64,000 nucleotides of DNA from NCBI RefSeq assembly GCF_963676665.1, contig NZ_OY781373.1, positions 346,001 to 410,000 of the forward strand, in the 5' to 3' direction. The stretch is from an uncultured Tolumonas sp. (GTDB lineage: Bacteria > Pseudomonadota > Gammaproteobacteria > Enterobacterales > Aeromonadaceae). Below the pieces are notes generated by a model. That model worked only from the letters and a program-made list of their open reading frames with translations. It was not told the origin of the DNA and ran no database searches. Below are positions 1 through 9,154 of this stretch, piece after piece (positions within the stretch are counted from its first letter, which is position 1; each line of letters opens with the position of its first letter). Made by a program: the position numbers and the translations under genes.

Positions 1-195
1 GTGCCGGCGTTGATCCAGAGTATGGGTGGTGAAATGTTGGTGCATCCGGTTGGGCACCGTCCGCGGATGGCAGGCGTATCGAACTACGGCGTCTGGAATC
101 GTTTGTGGGTTGGTTTAGTTGATGTGTTTGGCGTGCGTTGGTTGCAGCGTCGGGCGAAACGGATCGTGATCCAGGAGATCCTGAATGGCAATTGA
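1..195 (+). CDS. Family 2 glycosyltransferase, C-terminal end only
   Basis: Open from the first base of the window, so the gene starts upstream and only the last 64 residues are visible. They resemble the tail of DPM1/ArnC-like family 2 glycosyltransferases, with the HPVGHRPRMAGVSNYG stretch typical of those that act with a LAB-N protein and a GT-C transferase. Such enzymes load a sugar from a nucleotide donor onto undecaprenyl phosphate at the inner membrane. The stop codon overlaps the next gene's start by 11 bp, which indicates translational coupling. The GTG at base 1 is not a real start. The family call rests on a short fragment plus context. Confidence 0.72.
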   Translation: MPALIQSMGGEMLVHPVGHRPRMAGVSNYGVWNRLWVGLVDVFGVRWLQRRAKRIVIQEILNGN

Positions 196-526
196 GTGGC
201 TGGATCAACCGATCATTTGGCTGGAATGGACCGGAGTTCATATCACAGGTTGGAAAATCATTGGGTATACCGGTGCACTGATGTTCGGCGGTCGCTGGCT
301 GGTGCAATTTGTGGCATCGAAACGGGCTGGTAAGCCCGTCATTCCGCGCTTGTTTTGGTACATGAGTGTCGGTGGTAGTCTGATGACACTAAGTTATTTT
401 CTGTTTTCCGCCAAACAAGACTCTGTGGGCGTACTGCAAAATATCTTTCCTGCCTTTACGGCTCTCTACAGTCTGTATCTGGATGTAAAGCATCGCGGCT
501 GGCATCGGGATAAAGCGTCGCATTAA
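185..526 (+). CDS. LAB-N domain (lipid-A-disaccharide synthase N-terminal-like) membrane protein
   Basis: A 113-residue hydrophobic protein with about three predicted membrane segments. It matches the small LAB-N family (N-terminal domain of some LpxB proteins), recognisable from the GWKIIGYTGALMFGGRWLVQF region and the RLFWYMSVGG stretch. Members are normally encoded between a DPM1-like glycosyltransferase and a GT-C membrane transferase, as here, and are thought to help lipid-linked sugar transfer or flipping; the exact activity is not known to me. The start overlaps the upstream gene by 11 bp, and the next gene begins 23 bp after its stop. Confidence 0.75.
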   Translation: MAIEWLDQPIIWLEWTGVHITGWKIIGYTGALMFGGRWLVQFVASKRAGKPVIPRLFWYMSVGGSLMTLSYFLFSAKQDSVGVLQNIFPAFTALYSLYLDVKHRGWHRDKASH

Positions 527-549
527 CAGCGAAGCGTATAGGATCAAGT

Positions 550-2265
550 ATGATAACGGATCGTTTAACTCTTCAGGGTTGGCAAAGTGATCGGCTGAAT
601 CTGTGGTTTCTACTGGGATTGGGGTTACTGGTGCTGGGCGCTGGTTTGGGACTGCGTGACCCATGGCCTGCTGATGAACCGCGTTTTGCCTTAGTCGCCA
701 AACAGATGGTGGAATCAGGCCAGTGGCTATTTCCCTTTCGTGGCGGTGAAATTTACCCGGATAAACCACCGATGTTTATGTGGGGAATTGCCCTCGGTTA
801 TCTGATCACCGGTTCAATGCGGGTGGCTTTTTTACTGCCGTCGTTGCTGGCGGGGCTGGGTTGTATCGCTCTTGTTTATGATATCGCCCGTCGGATCTGG
901 GATCGCGCTACTGCATTTCGTGCCGGTTTGTTGTTGCTGTTTACGGTGCAATTTACTGTGCAGGCGAAACAGGCGCAGATTGACGAATTGGTCACCTTTT
1001 TCATTACGCTCGGTGGTTATGGTTTCTTGCGGTTTTTATTAACCGGGGGCGGCTGGCGCTGGTATTACCTCGGATGGTTTGCCGCAGGTTTGGGCATCAT
1101 AACCAAAGGTGTGGGTATTATTGCTGCGCTGATGCTGCTTCCAGCCCTGTGGACTCATCGTGCGCAAATCAAACAAGCTTCGCGCTCTCAATGGCTGAAA
1201 GGGCTGGCGGGGCCGTTGTTTTTGCTGGTGGCATGTGCGTTGTGGGTGGTGCCCATGTTACTGGCGGTACAGCATCATCCAATCCCTGAATATTTGGCGT
1301 ATCGGAATAATATTTTATTCCATCAGACTGTGACCCGTTATGCCAATGCCTGGCATCACATTGCGCCGTTCTGGTTTTATCTGGTCAATGTTATTCCGCC
1401 ATTCTGGTTACCTTGGTCGCTGTTATTACCGTGGATGGTTTGGCAGAGCAAACGGGATATAAAATTGGGACAGAAGCCGGTGATTGTGCTGGTGGGATAT
1501 CTGTTATTGATTTTGTTATTCTTTTCAGCGTCAGCCGGTAAACGCGGTGTGTATATTACACCAGCGACACCAGTGCTGGCTTTGCTGACCGCTTATTGGT
1601 TGCCTGAGCTGTTGACGCGTCGATGGCCTGCGCGTCTGTTATCAGGTTTAGCCTGGTTATTGAGTGGACTGTTTCTCATCGTCGGGATTGCGGTACTGAT
1701 CAAACCCGCGTTGTTGGCGAAACTTGGCGAAATGGATTCGCCATGGTTGCTCGCCATTTCTTTAGGTGTGTCCGGTTTATTGGCTAATTGGCTGTTGCGT
1801 CGACAACCGTTAACTGCGATTTTAGCGACCTTGACGCTGCTTTGGATGCACTATGGTTTCTGGTCTTATCCATTGATGAATCAGTTGCGGACACCGCAGG
1901 TGATCATGCAGCAAGTGAGTCAGCAATTAGCACCGGATGATGAGTTATTGCTGACCAATTTCCGTGAGCAGTTTCTGCTGTTTGCTGATCGGCCGTTATA
2001 TCATTTTGCCTATTTGCAAACGGATGAACCACAAGCCACCGATGCCGCGGTCTGGGTGCAAGCCTCTGCTCGTCGTTGGGTATTAGGGCCAATCAATAAT
2101 CTCAGTAAATGTTTTATTGCTGAGAAAGGTGTGAATTTAGGCCAACGGCACGGCGACAACTGGTACTTGTTTCAAGCGGATGCCATTTTGCCGGCTTGTC
2201 AGTCAGTACAGAGTTCTGGCGCACCGGTTTATTATTATGAACCTAAATTAGTGCTCAACAAGTAA
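550..2265 (+). CDS. ArnT-like GT-C (family 39/83) membrane glycosyltransferase
   Basis: A 571-residue polytopic protein with about 12 hydrophobic segments. The first periplasmic loop carries the acidic DEPRFA motif (about residues 40-47) and YPDKPPM (about residues 70-77), characteristic of ArnT/PMT-type transferases that use polyprenyl-phosphate sugars. It probably moves a sugar from the carrier made by the upstream family 2 enzyme onto lipid A or another envelope acceptor on the periplasmic side. Substrate and acceptor cannot be read from the sequence. It is the third gene of a compact four-gene run with the epimerase that follows 12 bp later. It could be annotated as arnT, but no other arn genes are visible. 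Confidence 0.8.
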   Translation: MITDRLTLQGWQSDRLNLWFLLGLGLLVLGAGLGLRDPWPADEPRFALVAKQMVESGQWLFPFRGGEIYPDKPPMFMWGIALGYLITGSMRVAFLLPSLLAGLGCIALVYDIARRIWDRATAFRAGLLLLFTVQFTVQAKQAQIDELVTFFITLGGYGFLRFLLTGGGWRWYYLGWFAAGLGIITKGVGIIAALMLLPALWTHRAQIKQASRSQWLKGLAGPLFLLVACALWVVPMLLAVQHHPIPEYLAYRNNILFHQTVTRYANAWHHIAPFWFYLVNVIPPFWLPWSLLLPWMVWQSKRDIKLGQKPVIVLVGYLLLILLFFSASAGKRGVYITPATPVLALLTAYWLPELLTRRWPARLLSGLAWLLSGLFLIVGIAVLIKPALLAKLGEMDSPWLLAISLGVSGLLANWLLRRQPLTAILATLTLLWMHYGFWSYPLMNQLRTPQVIMQQVSQQLAPDDELLLTNFREQFLLFADRPLYHFAYLQTDEPQATDAAVWVQASARRWVLGPINNLSKCFIAEKGVNLGQRHGDNWYLFQADAILPACQSVQSSGAPVYYYEPKLVLNK

Positions 2266-2277
2266 TAGGAAAATAAC

Positions 2278-3285
2278 ATGCATTATCTGGTGACCGGTGC
2301 CGCCGGTTTTATTGGTTTCCATGTCGCAGAGCGTTTGTTGGCTGCAGGTCATCAGGTAACAGGGTTAGATAATCTGAATGATTATTATGATGTTAATCTG
2401 AAGCTCAGCCGGTTAGCGTTATTACAAATTAACCCTGCTTTCCGGTTTGTAAAAGGGGATTTGGCTGATCGCAATTTAATGGCTCAGTTGTTTGTGGATG
2501 GTCAATTTCAACGGGTGATCCACTTAGGCGCACAAGCCGGTGTTCGTTATTCGCTGGATAACCCGCATGCATATGCGGATGCCAATTTAATTGGGCATCT
2601 GAATATTCTGGAAGGTTGTCGCCAGCATAAGATTGAACATTTGTTGTATGCCTCCTCCAGTTCGGTGTATGGGCTAAATCGTAAAACACCATTTTCAACC
2701 ACTGATAGTGTGGATCATCCCGTCTCGCTTTATGCTGCGACCAAAAAAGCCAATGAGCTGATGAGTCACAGTTATGCGCATCTGTATGGTTTGCCTTGTA
2801 CCGGATTACGTTTTTTTACTGTATATGGCCCGTGGGGCCGTCCCGATATGGCGTTGTTTAAGTTTACGAAAGCGATCTTGGCCGGGCAGCCGATTGATGT
2901 GTATAACTTCGGTGAGATGAAGCGAGATTTTACCTATATTGATGATATTGCCGAGGCGATTATTCGTTTGGCTGATGTTATTCCGGAGCCGGACCCAGAA
3001 TGGACGGTAGAAACAGGTTCTCCGGCAGAAAGCTCAGCACCGTATCGGGTGTATAACATTGGTAATAGTCAGCCTGTCGAACTGAAGACGTTTATCCACG
3101 AGTTGGAGTTGGCGTTAGGCATTCCGGCACAAATGAATTTATTACCATTGCAGCCAGGTGATGTGCTGGAAACCAGTGCTGACACTTCAGCACTGGAAGC
3201 GGTAATCGGCTTTAAACCGCAGACACCACTCGCCAGTGGTCTGGCCCGTTTTGTCAGCTGGTACAGAAGCTTTTATTCTCAGTGA
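2278..3285 (+). CDS. NAD-dependent nucleotide-sugar epimerase (UDP-glucuronate 4-epimerase type)
   Basis: A 335-residue extended-SDR enzyme. It has the Rossmann motif GAAGFIG at residues 7-13 and the catalytic Tyr152-x3-Lys156 pair (LYAATKK), with a preceding SSSSVYG segment supplying the Ser. The NDYYDVNLK stretch near residues 34-42 and overall length are typical of UDP-glucuronate 4-epimerases (LspL/CapI/WbnF group) rather than of GalE. It probably converts UDP-glucuronate to UDP-galacturonate, supplying the sugar for the preceding transferases. The last 7 bp overlap the convergent pqiC. The precise sugar is inferred from family resemblance. Confidence 0.8.
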   Translation: MHYLVTGAAGFIGFHVAERLLAAGHQVTGLDNLNDYYDVNLKLSRLALLQINPAFRFVKGDLADRNLMAQLFVDGQFQRVIHLGAQAGVRYSLDNPHAYADANLIGHLNILEGCRQHKIEHLLYASSSSVYGLNRKTPFSTTDSVDHPVSLYAATKKANELMSHSYAHLYGLPCTGLRFFTVYGPWGRPDMALFKFTKAILAGQPIDVYNFGEMKRDFTYIDDIAEAIIRLADVIPEPDPEWTVETGSPAESSAPYRVYNIGNSQPVELKTFIHELELALGIPAQMNLLPLQPGDVLETSADTSALEAVIGFKPQTPLASGLARFVSWYRSFYSQ

Positions 3286-3866
3286 TCTCTTTTTTGCAGC
3301 AAGGGTTTTAGCTGCATCGCCAACTGGCTGGTAGTTTGTTGCCAGCCAGTACGCAGTTCACGCACCAGCGCCGGGTAACCATCCGCTGGCAATGGGTATT
3401 GCTGCTGGAATTGGCCGCTGTATTGCTGTTTGCCTTTCATTAACGACCATTCACCACTGATCACCGCATGCCCATCAGCTTTGCCGTGAAAACCACGTAC
3501 CTTGATCTGTAACTGGGCAATGTTCTGCATTGATGTTTGGCCATTCTGCCATTGCCAGTCCGGCAGCTGTGTTCGTAAATTTTGCAACAAGGCGCGGGTC
3601 AGTTGTTTATCCAGTGCCTCCGCCCAGCGATGCTGCGTCGCGGTAGTGAGCTGGACATCATCTTGTTGATACACAATACCAATACTGTTCAGATAATCGG
3701 CGAGTTCAACATCACTGACCGCCACTACCGGTTGCTGGCTCGGGATCTGGCTACTATTTTGTACATCCGGCAGTGCAATGGCGTAATACTGCGGTGTCGA
3801 TGAGCTACTGCTACAAGCCGATAAACCGCAAAATAAGAGGCCAATAAATAAAGAGCGCAGCATCAT
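3279..3866 (-). CDS. pqiC: PqiC-type lipoprotein (ABC_trans_aux family)
   Basis: A 195-residue lipoprotein with an N-terminal signal ending in the lipobox LSAC (Cys at about residue 18), followed by a Ser-rich linker and an ABC-transport-auxiliary (YmbA/PqiC) domain. PqiC sits in the outer membrane and connects to the PqiB tunnel, which spans the periplasm for lipid transport. It is the last gene of pqiABC; its start overlaps the pqiB stop by 4 bp, so the three are probably co-translated. The call rests on the lipobox, size and operon position. Confidence 0.85.
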   Translation of the reverse strand: MMLRSLFIGLLFCGLSACSSSSSTPQYYAIALPDVQNSSQIPSQQPVVAVSDVELADYLNSIGIVYQQDDVQLTTATQHRWAEALDKQLTRALLQNLRTQLPDWQWQNGQTSMQNIAQLQIKVRGFHGKADGHAVISGEWSLMKGKQQYSGQFQQQYPLPADGYPALVRELRTGWQQTTSQLAMQLKPLLQKRDH

Positions 3867-5539
3867 TCGGCTTTCCTTGGTTCAGGGTCAGTGGCGATAT
3901 CGGGTTGGAATAGCAACGCATTGGGTTTTTCATTCAGCGTTCGAGCCATTGGCTGCACTTCCCGTAATACCCGGTTCAGTGATTGAATGGAACGGTTCAT
4001 TTCACCGTATGCGGGTGAATTAGCAGATAGACCCTGCAACGTTTGCTGCATTTCCGTCAACGTCTTTTTCAATTCAGCCGGTAGCTGCTGGCTGCTTTGT
4101 TGATTGGCGATCTTATCCATGCTGGCACTGACTTTTCTGACATTGGCCATTGCGGCTTCGGTTTCGGTCAGCATAGTTTGCGCACGGGCTAATACCTGCT
4201 CAATATTCAATTGATTCAGTTTATTAAGCAGTTGCACAACTTGTTGCTCAATCCGCGCTAAACCACCCGGTGCCGTTGGCAGCGTATGGTAGGTGGCCAG
4301 CGTGCCCAGCCCCGTTACTTTTGGCAGGTCAGGGTAGAAGTTCAGATCGACATACAACGCACCGGTCAGCAGATTACCGGAACGTAATGATGCCCGTAAA
4401 CCTTGTTTCACTGCAGTAGTAAATTCACTTTCCCAATCCGGAAGCTGGTCTTTATCCATATCCGGGCGAATACGACCCGGTTCAATGCGGATCAAGACAG
4501 GGATCTGGCGCGAGCGCGCCGTCAGCAGGTCATTACCGGGGACGGAAAATGGCACGGTGAGTACGCTACCCACCTGAATACCGCGATATTCCACCGGTGC
4601 GCCGGCATTCAATCCTCGAACCGATTCATCGAACAACAGAATGTAATCGACTTTATCCTGATAACGGCGAATGGTACTGCTGTCTTCATCAGCGTACAGA
4701 TTAAACTGGCGATGGTTTTTGACTGGCTGACCCAGATCCCAACCCGGAGGGACACCAAAACTGACACCACCCGAGAGGATAGTTTCCAGTGTGCCGGTCT
4801 TGAATTTAATGCCATCAGTTGCGGCTTGTAGCTGAATACCGCTGTTGAGCCAGAACCGGGAGTTGCTGGTGACCATGGTGTCGTAAGGAGCCTGAATAAA
4901 CAGCAGGTAATTCATCTGCCGGATATCCGGTTTGAATTCGGCTTGTTCGACCCGTCCAACAGTGAAACCGCGGTACAACACCGGATCGCCAATCGCTAGG
5001 GCATTATCCAACTCACTGCTCAATTCAATTCGCAGACCCGGTGCATCCATCGGAGTGACTGGCGGTGTATCTAAAACTGTAAATTCCTGTTGTGACTCTT
5101 TGCTTTTGCCTGGCTGCAATTCGAGATAAGAGCCGGATAACAGCGTGTTTAAGCCGGAGATCCCGCTTTTACCAACCCGTGGTTTGACCACCCAGAAACG
5201 GGTGTCTTGACGTAATAAGGGTTCCGCTTCGACATTCATGCGAGCGGTGACGGTAACATGTTTTAGATCGTGGCTGAGGGTGACGGTTTGTACTTTTCCC
5301 ACTTCTACACTACGCGCTTTGATCGGTGTTTTTCCTGGCTCAATGCCTTCGGCATTGTCCAATTCCAACGTGATCAATGGTCCTTGATTGTGCAGCGTCG
5401 TGACCACCATCCACAAACCAATACTGGCGGCGACGATCGGGATCAGCCAGATCGGTGACAGACGTTGTAGTTTTTTGATTCTGGCGTGGTTATTCAACAC
5501 GGTCTTGTTCACCCTCTGTTCCTTGTTGATCAGTGACAT
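3863..5539 (-). CDS. pqiB: PqiB, MCE-domain intermembrane transport protein
   Basis: Up to 558 residues (E. coli PqiB is 546). One N-terminal membrane segment (LSPIWLIPIVAASIGLWMVV) is followed by three MCE repeats, each with the characteristic G-x-PVxYRGxxVG type signature (for example GDPVLYRGFTVG and GAPVEYRGIQVG), then a C-terminal coiled-coil region. MCE hexamers form a tunnel for lipid movement between the membranes. The ATG at 5539 lies 50 bp inside pqiA; a GTG at 5512 with an AAGGA seven bases upstream is an equally plausible start. It is the middle gene of pqiABC. Confidence 0.88.
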   Translation of the reverse strand: MSLINKEQRVNKTVLNNHARIKKLQRLSPIWLIPIVAASIGLWMVVTTLHNQGPLITLELDNAEGIEPGKTPIKARSVEVGKVQTVTLSHDLKHVTVTARMNVEAEPLLRQDTRFWVVKPRVGKSGISGLNTLLSGSYLELQPGKSKESQQEFTVLDTPPVTPMDAPGLRIELSSELDNALAIGDPVLYRGFTVGRVEQAEFKPDIRQMNYLLFIQAPYDTMVTSNSRFWLNSGIQLQAATDGIKFKTGTLETILSGGVSFGVPPGWDLGQPVKNHRQFNLYADEDSSTIRRYQDKVDYILLFDESVRGLNAGAPVEYRGIQVGSVLTVPFSVPGNDLLTARSRQIPVLIRIEPGRIRPDMDKDQLPDWESEFTTAVKQGLRASLRSGNLLTGALYVDLNFYPDLPKVTGLGTLATYHTLPTAPGGLARIEQQVVQLLNKLNQLNIEQVLARAQTMLTETEAAMANVRKVSASMDKIANQQSSQQLPAELKKTLTEMQQTLQGLSANSPAYGEMNRSIQSLNRVLREVQPMARTLNEKPNALLFQPDIATDPEPRKAE

Positions 5540-6800
5540 TCGAGGTGGGTTCGTTATCCCACAGTAGACGTGGGTCGAAACTCATGGCGGAAAGCATGGT
5601 CAATACTACCACACCGGCAAATGCCAAGGCGGCTGAACCGGGATAAACCGACATCAGTTTCCCCATGCGGATCAGTGCGACTAAGATAGCGACGACAAAC
5701 ACATCGACCATTGACCAGCGGCCGATAAACTCGGTCAACCGATACAGGCGGGTACGCCCCCGACGATGATGCGGGCGGTGTGTATGAATGCTCCAGCATA
5801 ACCAGGCAATCGCCAACATTTTCACCATCGGCACTAATACGCTGGCAATAAATATCACCAAAGCTACCGGATAAGAGCCCATATTCCACAATAACACCAC
5901 GCCACCGAGAATGGTGGAATAGGTTTGTTGGCCAAGGCTTTCGGTGACCATGATGGGCAGGATATTAGCCGGGATATAGAGGATCATAGCGGTAAATAAC
6001 AATGCCAGTGTCCATTGCAAACTGTGCGGTTTGCGCGCATGCAATACGCTGTGACAGCGTGGGCAGCGGTGTGTTTTCAGTGAAACCAGTCCGTGGCAGG
6101 CATGACACAGGGTCAGATTTTGATCAATTGCTCTGCCGGTAGGCTGTGGTGCCTGGCGCAGGTGGATCGGGCCGCTTTGCTGCCACCATAACCAATCGCG
6201 GTCGATGACACTGAAGGCTTTTAACATCGATAATGAAAACAGCACATACGCCCAGAAGCTGTAACCCAATTCGATGTCTGCCAGTGAGGCAATCTTAATC
6301 AGGCTAACCAGCACGCCAATCAGAAATACTTCCACCATACACCAAGGGATGAGGCGGAATAACCACAGCGTATAGCGTTTACGTAAGCGTTTACCGCGCC
6401 ATTGGCCAAGGCGCGAATAAATCAAACAAATCAATAACAGGCAAATCGCTGGCAGGATCTGCATAAACAAATAAACCGTCAGTGCCAGTGCCGGATGTTG
6501 TTCTTCCAATAATGTGGTCGCTGTTTGATACAGCGTCATATCCTGATGCATGCCTTTAACGGCCATACCGAGAAAAGGAAACAGATTACTGCACAACAAC
6601 ATGATCAAAGCTGCAATGCTGTAGACCAGTGGTTGTAAACGGGCTTCGGCAGGCAGTGAACTTAACTTATGTTCGCAGCGGGGGCAGACCGCTTGTTCTC
6701 CCGGTTGTAATGGCGGCACCAACATCAGCCAGTCACATTCATGGCAGGCAGTATATTGCACTGGCGAGGGAACATAGGTGCTGCGACGGCGGCGCTTCAT
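5490..6800 (-). CDS. pqiA: PqiA, integral membrane partner of PqiB
   Basis: A 436-residue membrane protein with two homologous halves. Each half begins with a cytoplasmic zinc-ribbon-like pair of CxxC motifs (CHEC and CPRC near the N-terminus; CHAC and CPRC in the middle), followed by about four membrane segments. This is the PqiA/YebS architecture. In E. coli, paraquat and SoxRS induce pqiA; I see no obvious soxbox here. It is the first gene of the operon and overlaps pqiB. The upstream region (6801-6996) separates it from the divergent GyrI-like gene. Confidence 0.88.
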   Translation of the reverse strand: MKRRRRSTYVPSPVQYTACHECDWLMLVPPLQPGEQAVCPRCEHKLSSLPAEARLQPLVYSIAALIMLLCSNLFPFLGMAVKGMHQDMTLYQTATTLLEEQHPALALTVYLFMQILPAICLLLICLIYSRLGQWRGKRLRKRYTLWLFRLIPWCMVEVFLIGVLVSLIKIASLADIELGYSFWAYVLFSLSMLKAFSVIDRDWLWWQQSGPIHLRQAPQPTGRAIDQNLTLCHACHGLVSLKTHRCPRCHSVLHARKPHSLQWTLALLFTAMILYIPANILPIMVTESLGQQTYSTILGGVVLLWNMGSYPVALVIFIASVLVPMVKMLAIAWLCWSIHTHRPHHRRGRTRLYRLTEFIGRWSMVDVFVVAILVALIRMGKLMSVYPGSAALAFAGVVVLTMLSAMSFDPRLLWDNEPTSNVTDQQGTEGEQDRVE

Positions 6801-6996
6801 CGGCTCTGGGTTCAGTTATGTAAGAAAACTGGGTTAGTTTAGCTGTTGCAGGGCATGGCGGGAATCGTTATTCGAAACTATTCGCAATAAAAGCGGTCAA
6901 TGTTGGGCTTACATTGTCCGGTTCAAGATCATTGTTTTTTTGCGGAAGAAACTATACTCATAGTCCAGATAATCATGATCGATAGGAGCACAAACG

Positions 6997-7455
6997 GTGG
7001 ATGTAAAAATAATTCAACGAGCGGCACAACGCGTGGCTTATCTCCGGGTTATTGGTCCTTATGAACAATCATTACCACCCGGTTTTCAGCGCATGATGAC
7101 CTGGAGTGACTCTCGTGGACTGAGTGGCGGTGACTGGATGGCTTTGTATTGGGATAACCCGCATTTTACCCCGCCAGAACAATTGAAAGCTGATGTTGCA
7201 TTAAGTATTCCGAATGATACCGAAGTTGATGAGGATGTTCAGGTGCAGATCATTCCGGCTGGGGATTATGCGCTGTACGCTTGCCGCGTAGAAAATAATG
7301 ATTTCACCACGCCTTGGTTGGCACTATTTAATCAATGGCTGCCACAAAGTGCTTTTCAATTGGGGGATGGTCCCTGTTTTGAACAATATCTGAATAATGG
7401 TAATCAGGATGGATATTGGGATCTGTTGTTATTTATTCCGCTCCAGAAAAAATAA
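6997..7455 (+). CDS. GyrI-like (SbmC/AraC effector-binding domain) protein
   Basis: A 152-residue stand-alone GyrI-like small-molecule-binding domain of the type found in SbmC/GyrI and at the C-terminus of some AraC regulators. Conserved features are the YLRVIGPYEQS opening, the GDWMALYWDNP segment and the C-terminal Tyr-Trp-Asp stretch before a hydrophobic strand. It starts at a GTG with AGGAG at 6984-6988, eight bases upstream. A TATACT hexamer at about 6952 could be its -10 element. E. coli GyrI inhibits DNA gyrase and protects against some toxins; whether this protein does so is unknown. It is monocistronic and ends in a strong terminator. Confidence 0.75.
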   Translation: MDVKIIQRAAQRVAYLRVIGPYEQSLPPGFQRMMTWSDSRGLSGGDWMALYWDNPHFTPPEQLKADVALSIPNDTEVDEDVQVQIIPAGDYALYACRVENNDFTTPWLALFNQWLPQSAFQLGDGPCFEQYLNNGNQDGYWDLLLFIPLQKK

Positions 7456-7469
7456 TACAGTAAAAAGCA

Positions 7470-7493
7470 AAAGCCCGACTTAAGTCGGGCTTT
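7470..7493. terminator. Bidirectional terminator between the gyrI-like gene and ilvC
   Basis: A perfect inverted repeat: AAGCCCGAC and GTCGGGCTT around a TTAA centre, with A-rich sequence on one side and TTTGTTT on the other. It serves the two convergent genes that end at 7455 and 7518. Confidence 0.88.
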
Positions 7494-7517
7494 GTTTACG
7501 TAACGGTACGGAGTTGA

Positions 7518-9002
7518 TTAACCACCAACCGCGATACGTTTCATGTCTTTCATGTAACCGCGCAGTGTTTTACCAACCTGCTCGATTGGGTGATTACGAA
7601 TGGTTTCGTTCACCTGAACCAGCACAACGTTGTCTACGCCGTTATCTTTTACTGACAGGCCTTTACCGATCACGTCAGTACCCACTTTCGGCATGATGTG
7701 TTCTTTCAGTAATGGTACTGCCGCGTTAGCAAACAGGTAGTTACCATATTCAGCGGTATCAGAGATAACCACGTTCATTTCGTACAGACGTTTACGCGCG
7801 ATGGTGTTCGCGATCAGTGGCAGTTCGTGCAGTGATTCGTAGTAAGCGGATTCAGCAATGATGCCAGATTCAGTCATGGTTTCGAATGCCAGCTCAACGC
7901 CTGCTTTCACCATAGCAACCATCAGGATACCGTTGTCGAAGTACTCTTGTTCAGCGATCACGCCATCGAATACTGGTGCATTTTCAAAAGCAGATGCGCC
8001 AGTCTCTTCACGCCATCTGAACAGATCAGCGTCGTTGTTCGCCCAGTCAGCCATCATGCCGCTGGAGAATGCGCCGCTGATGATATCGTCTTGGTGTTTG
8101 CGGAACAGCGCACGCATCAGCACTTTCATCTCTTCAGCCAGTTCAAACGCACGCAGTTTTGCTGGGTTTGACAGACGATCCATCATGGCAGTGATGCCGC
8201 CTTGTTTCAGCGCTTCGGTAACGGTTTCCCAACCGAATTGCAGCAGTTTACCTGCGTAGCCAGCATCGATGCCGTCAGCAACCATTTTTTCGTAGCACAG
8301 GATAGAACCCGCTTGCAGCATGCCACACAGAATGGTCTGTTCGCCCATCAGGTCAGATTTAACTTCTGCCACGAAAGAAGATTGCAGAACACCTGCACGG
8401 TGACCGCCAGTTGCTGCTGCCCATGCTTTAGCAATCGCCAGACCGTCGCCTTTCGGATCGTTTTCTGGGTGCACAGCGATCAATGTTGGTACGCCGAAAC
8501 CACGTTTGTATTCTTCACGTACTTCAGTACCTGGGCATTTTGGTGCAACCATTACTACAGTGATGTCTTTACGGATCTGAGTGCCTTCTTCCACGATGTT
8601 GAAACCGTGAGAGTAACCCAGCGCAGCGCCATCTTTCATCAACGGCATAACTGCTTTAACGACGGCAGTGTGCTGTTTGTCCGGAGTCAGGTTTACCACC
8701 AAATCCGCAGTCGGGATCAGGTCTTCGTAAGTGCCAACAACGAAGCCGTTTTCAGACGCTTGTTTGAATGATTTACGTTTTTCAGCAATCGCTTCTGCGC
8801 GCAGAGCGTAGGAAACGTCCAAACCTGAATCACGCATGTTCAGACCTTGGTTCAGGCCTTGTGCGCCACAGCCAACGATCACGACTTTTTTGCCTTTCAG
8901 GAAATCGCATTCGCTGGCGAATTCGTCACGGTTCATGAAACGGCATTTGCCTAATTGTTCTAACTGCTGACGCAGGTTCAGGGTATTGAAGTAGTTAGCC
9001 AT
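7518..9002 (-). CDS. ilvC: Ketol-acid reductoisomerase (NADP+), class II
   Basis: IlvC catalyses the NADPH-dependent isomeroreduction of acetolactate and acetohydroxybutyrate in valine and isoleucine synthesis. I place the start at 9002 ([18 protein letters not shown]), giving 494 residues, close to the 491 of E. coli. It has GGAG nine bases upstream. A longer reading frame to 9074 only adds 24 residues absent from the family. The Rossmann motif ([14 protein letters not shown]) lies near residues 45-58, followed by two knotted C-terminal domains of the long class II form. It is divergent from ilvY, its LysR-type activator. Confidence 0.96.
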   Translation of the reverse strand: MANYFNTLNLRQQLEQLGKCRFMNRDEFASECDFLKGKKVVIVGCGAQGLNQGLNMRDSGLDVSYALRAEAIAEKRKSFKQASENGFVVGTYEDLIPTADLVVNLTPDKQHTAVVKAVMPLMKDGAALGYSHGFNIVEEGTQIRKDITVVMVAPKCPGTEVREEYKRGFGVPTLIAVHPENDPKGDGLAIAKAWAAATGGHRAGVLQSSFVAEVKSDLMGEQTILCGMLQAGSILCYEKMVADGIDAGYAGKLLQFGWETVTEALKQGGITAMMDRLSNPAKLRAFELAEEMKVLMRALFRKHQDDIISGAFSSGMMADWANNDADLFRWREETGASAFENAPVFDGVIAEQEYFDNGILMVAMVKAGVELAFETMTESGIIAESAYYESLHELPLIANTIARKRLYEMNVVISDTAEYGNYLFANAAVPLLKEHIMPKVGTDVIGKGLSVKDNGVDNVVLVQVNETIRNHPIEQVGKTLRGYMKDMKRIAVGG

Positions 9003-9154
9003 CTGGAATAGCTCCATGCTGAAATTGAGATTGCTGTATAGGGTCTGATAACGGTCAGAGTCCGAAAACTGCATTACTATAAACGAGCAATGACATTGCT
9101 GGAAATGATATATTTAGAACTAAATATTGCGTTTTTTGCAACATGGAGTAAGTC
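9003..9154. promoter_or_regulatory. ilvC-ilvY divergent regulatory region with LysR-type dyads
   Basis: The 152-bp gap between divergent ilvC and ilvY holds several dyads. GCAAT-GAC-ATTGC lies at 9087-9099, ATATTTAG..CTAAATAT at 9110-9127 and TTGC-N7-GCAA at 9127-9141. LysR regulators bind such T-N11-A type repeats, and IlvY in E. coli binds two operators here and activates ilvC with acetohydroxy acids. Assignment of individual dyads to IlvY is inference. Confidence 0.65.

Noticed and set aside
389..769. Reverse-strand reading frame over the LAB-N and GT-C genes, and many similar long antisense frames (for example over ilvC, pgi, mtlA, glmU, glmS and jetC)
   Set aside because: They are antisense shadows of clearly conserved genes, with no family resemblance or ribosome binding sites of their own.
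9003..9074. Longer IlvC reading frame starting at 9074
   Set aside because: The extra 24 residues are not part of the conserved family N-terminus; [10 protein letters not shown] at 9002 has a good ribosome binding site and gives the normal length.
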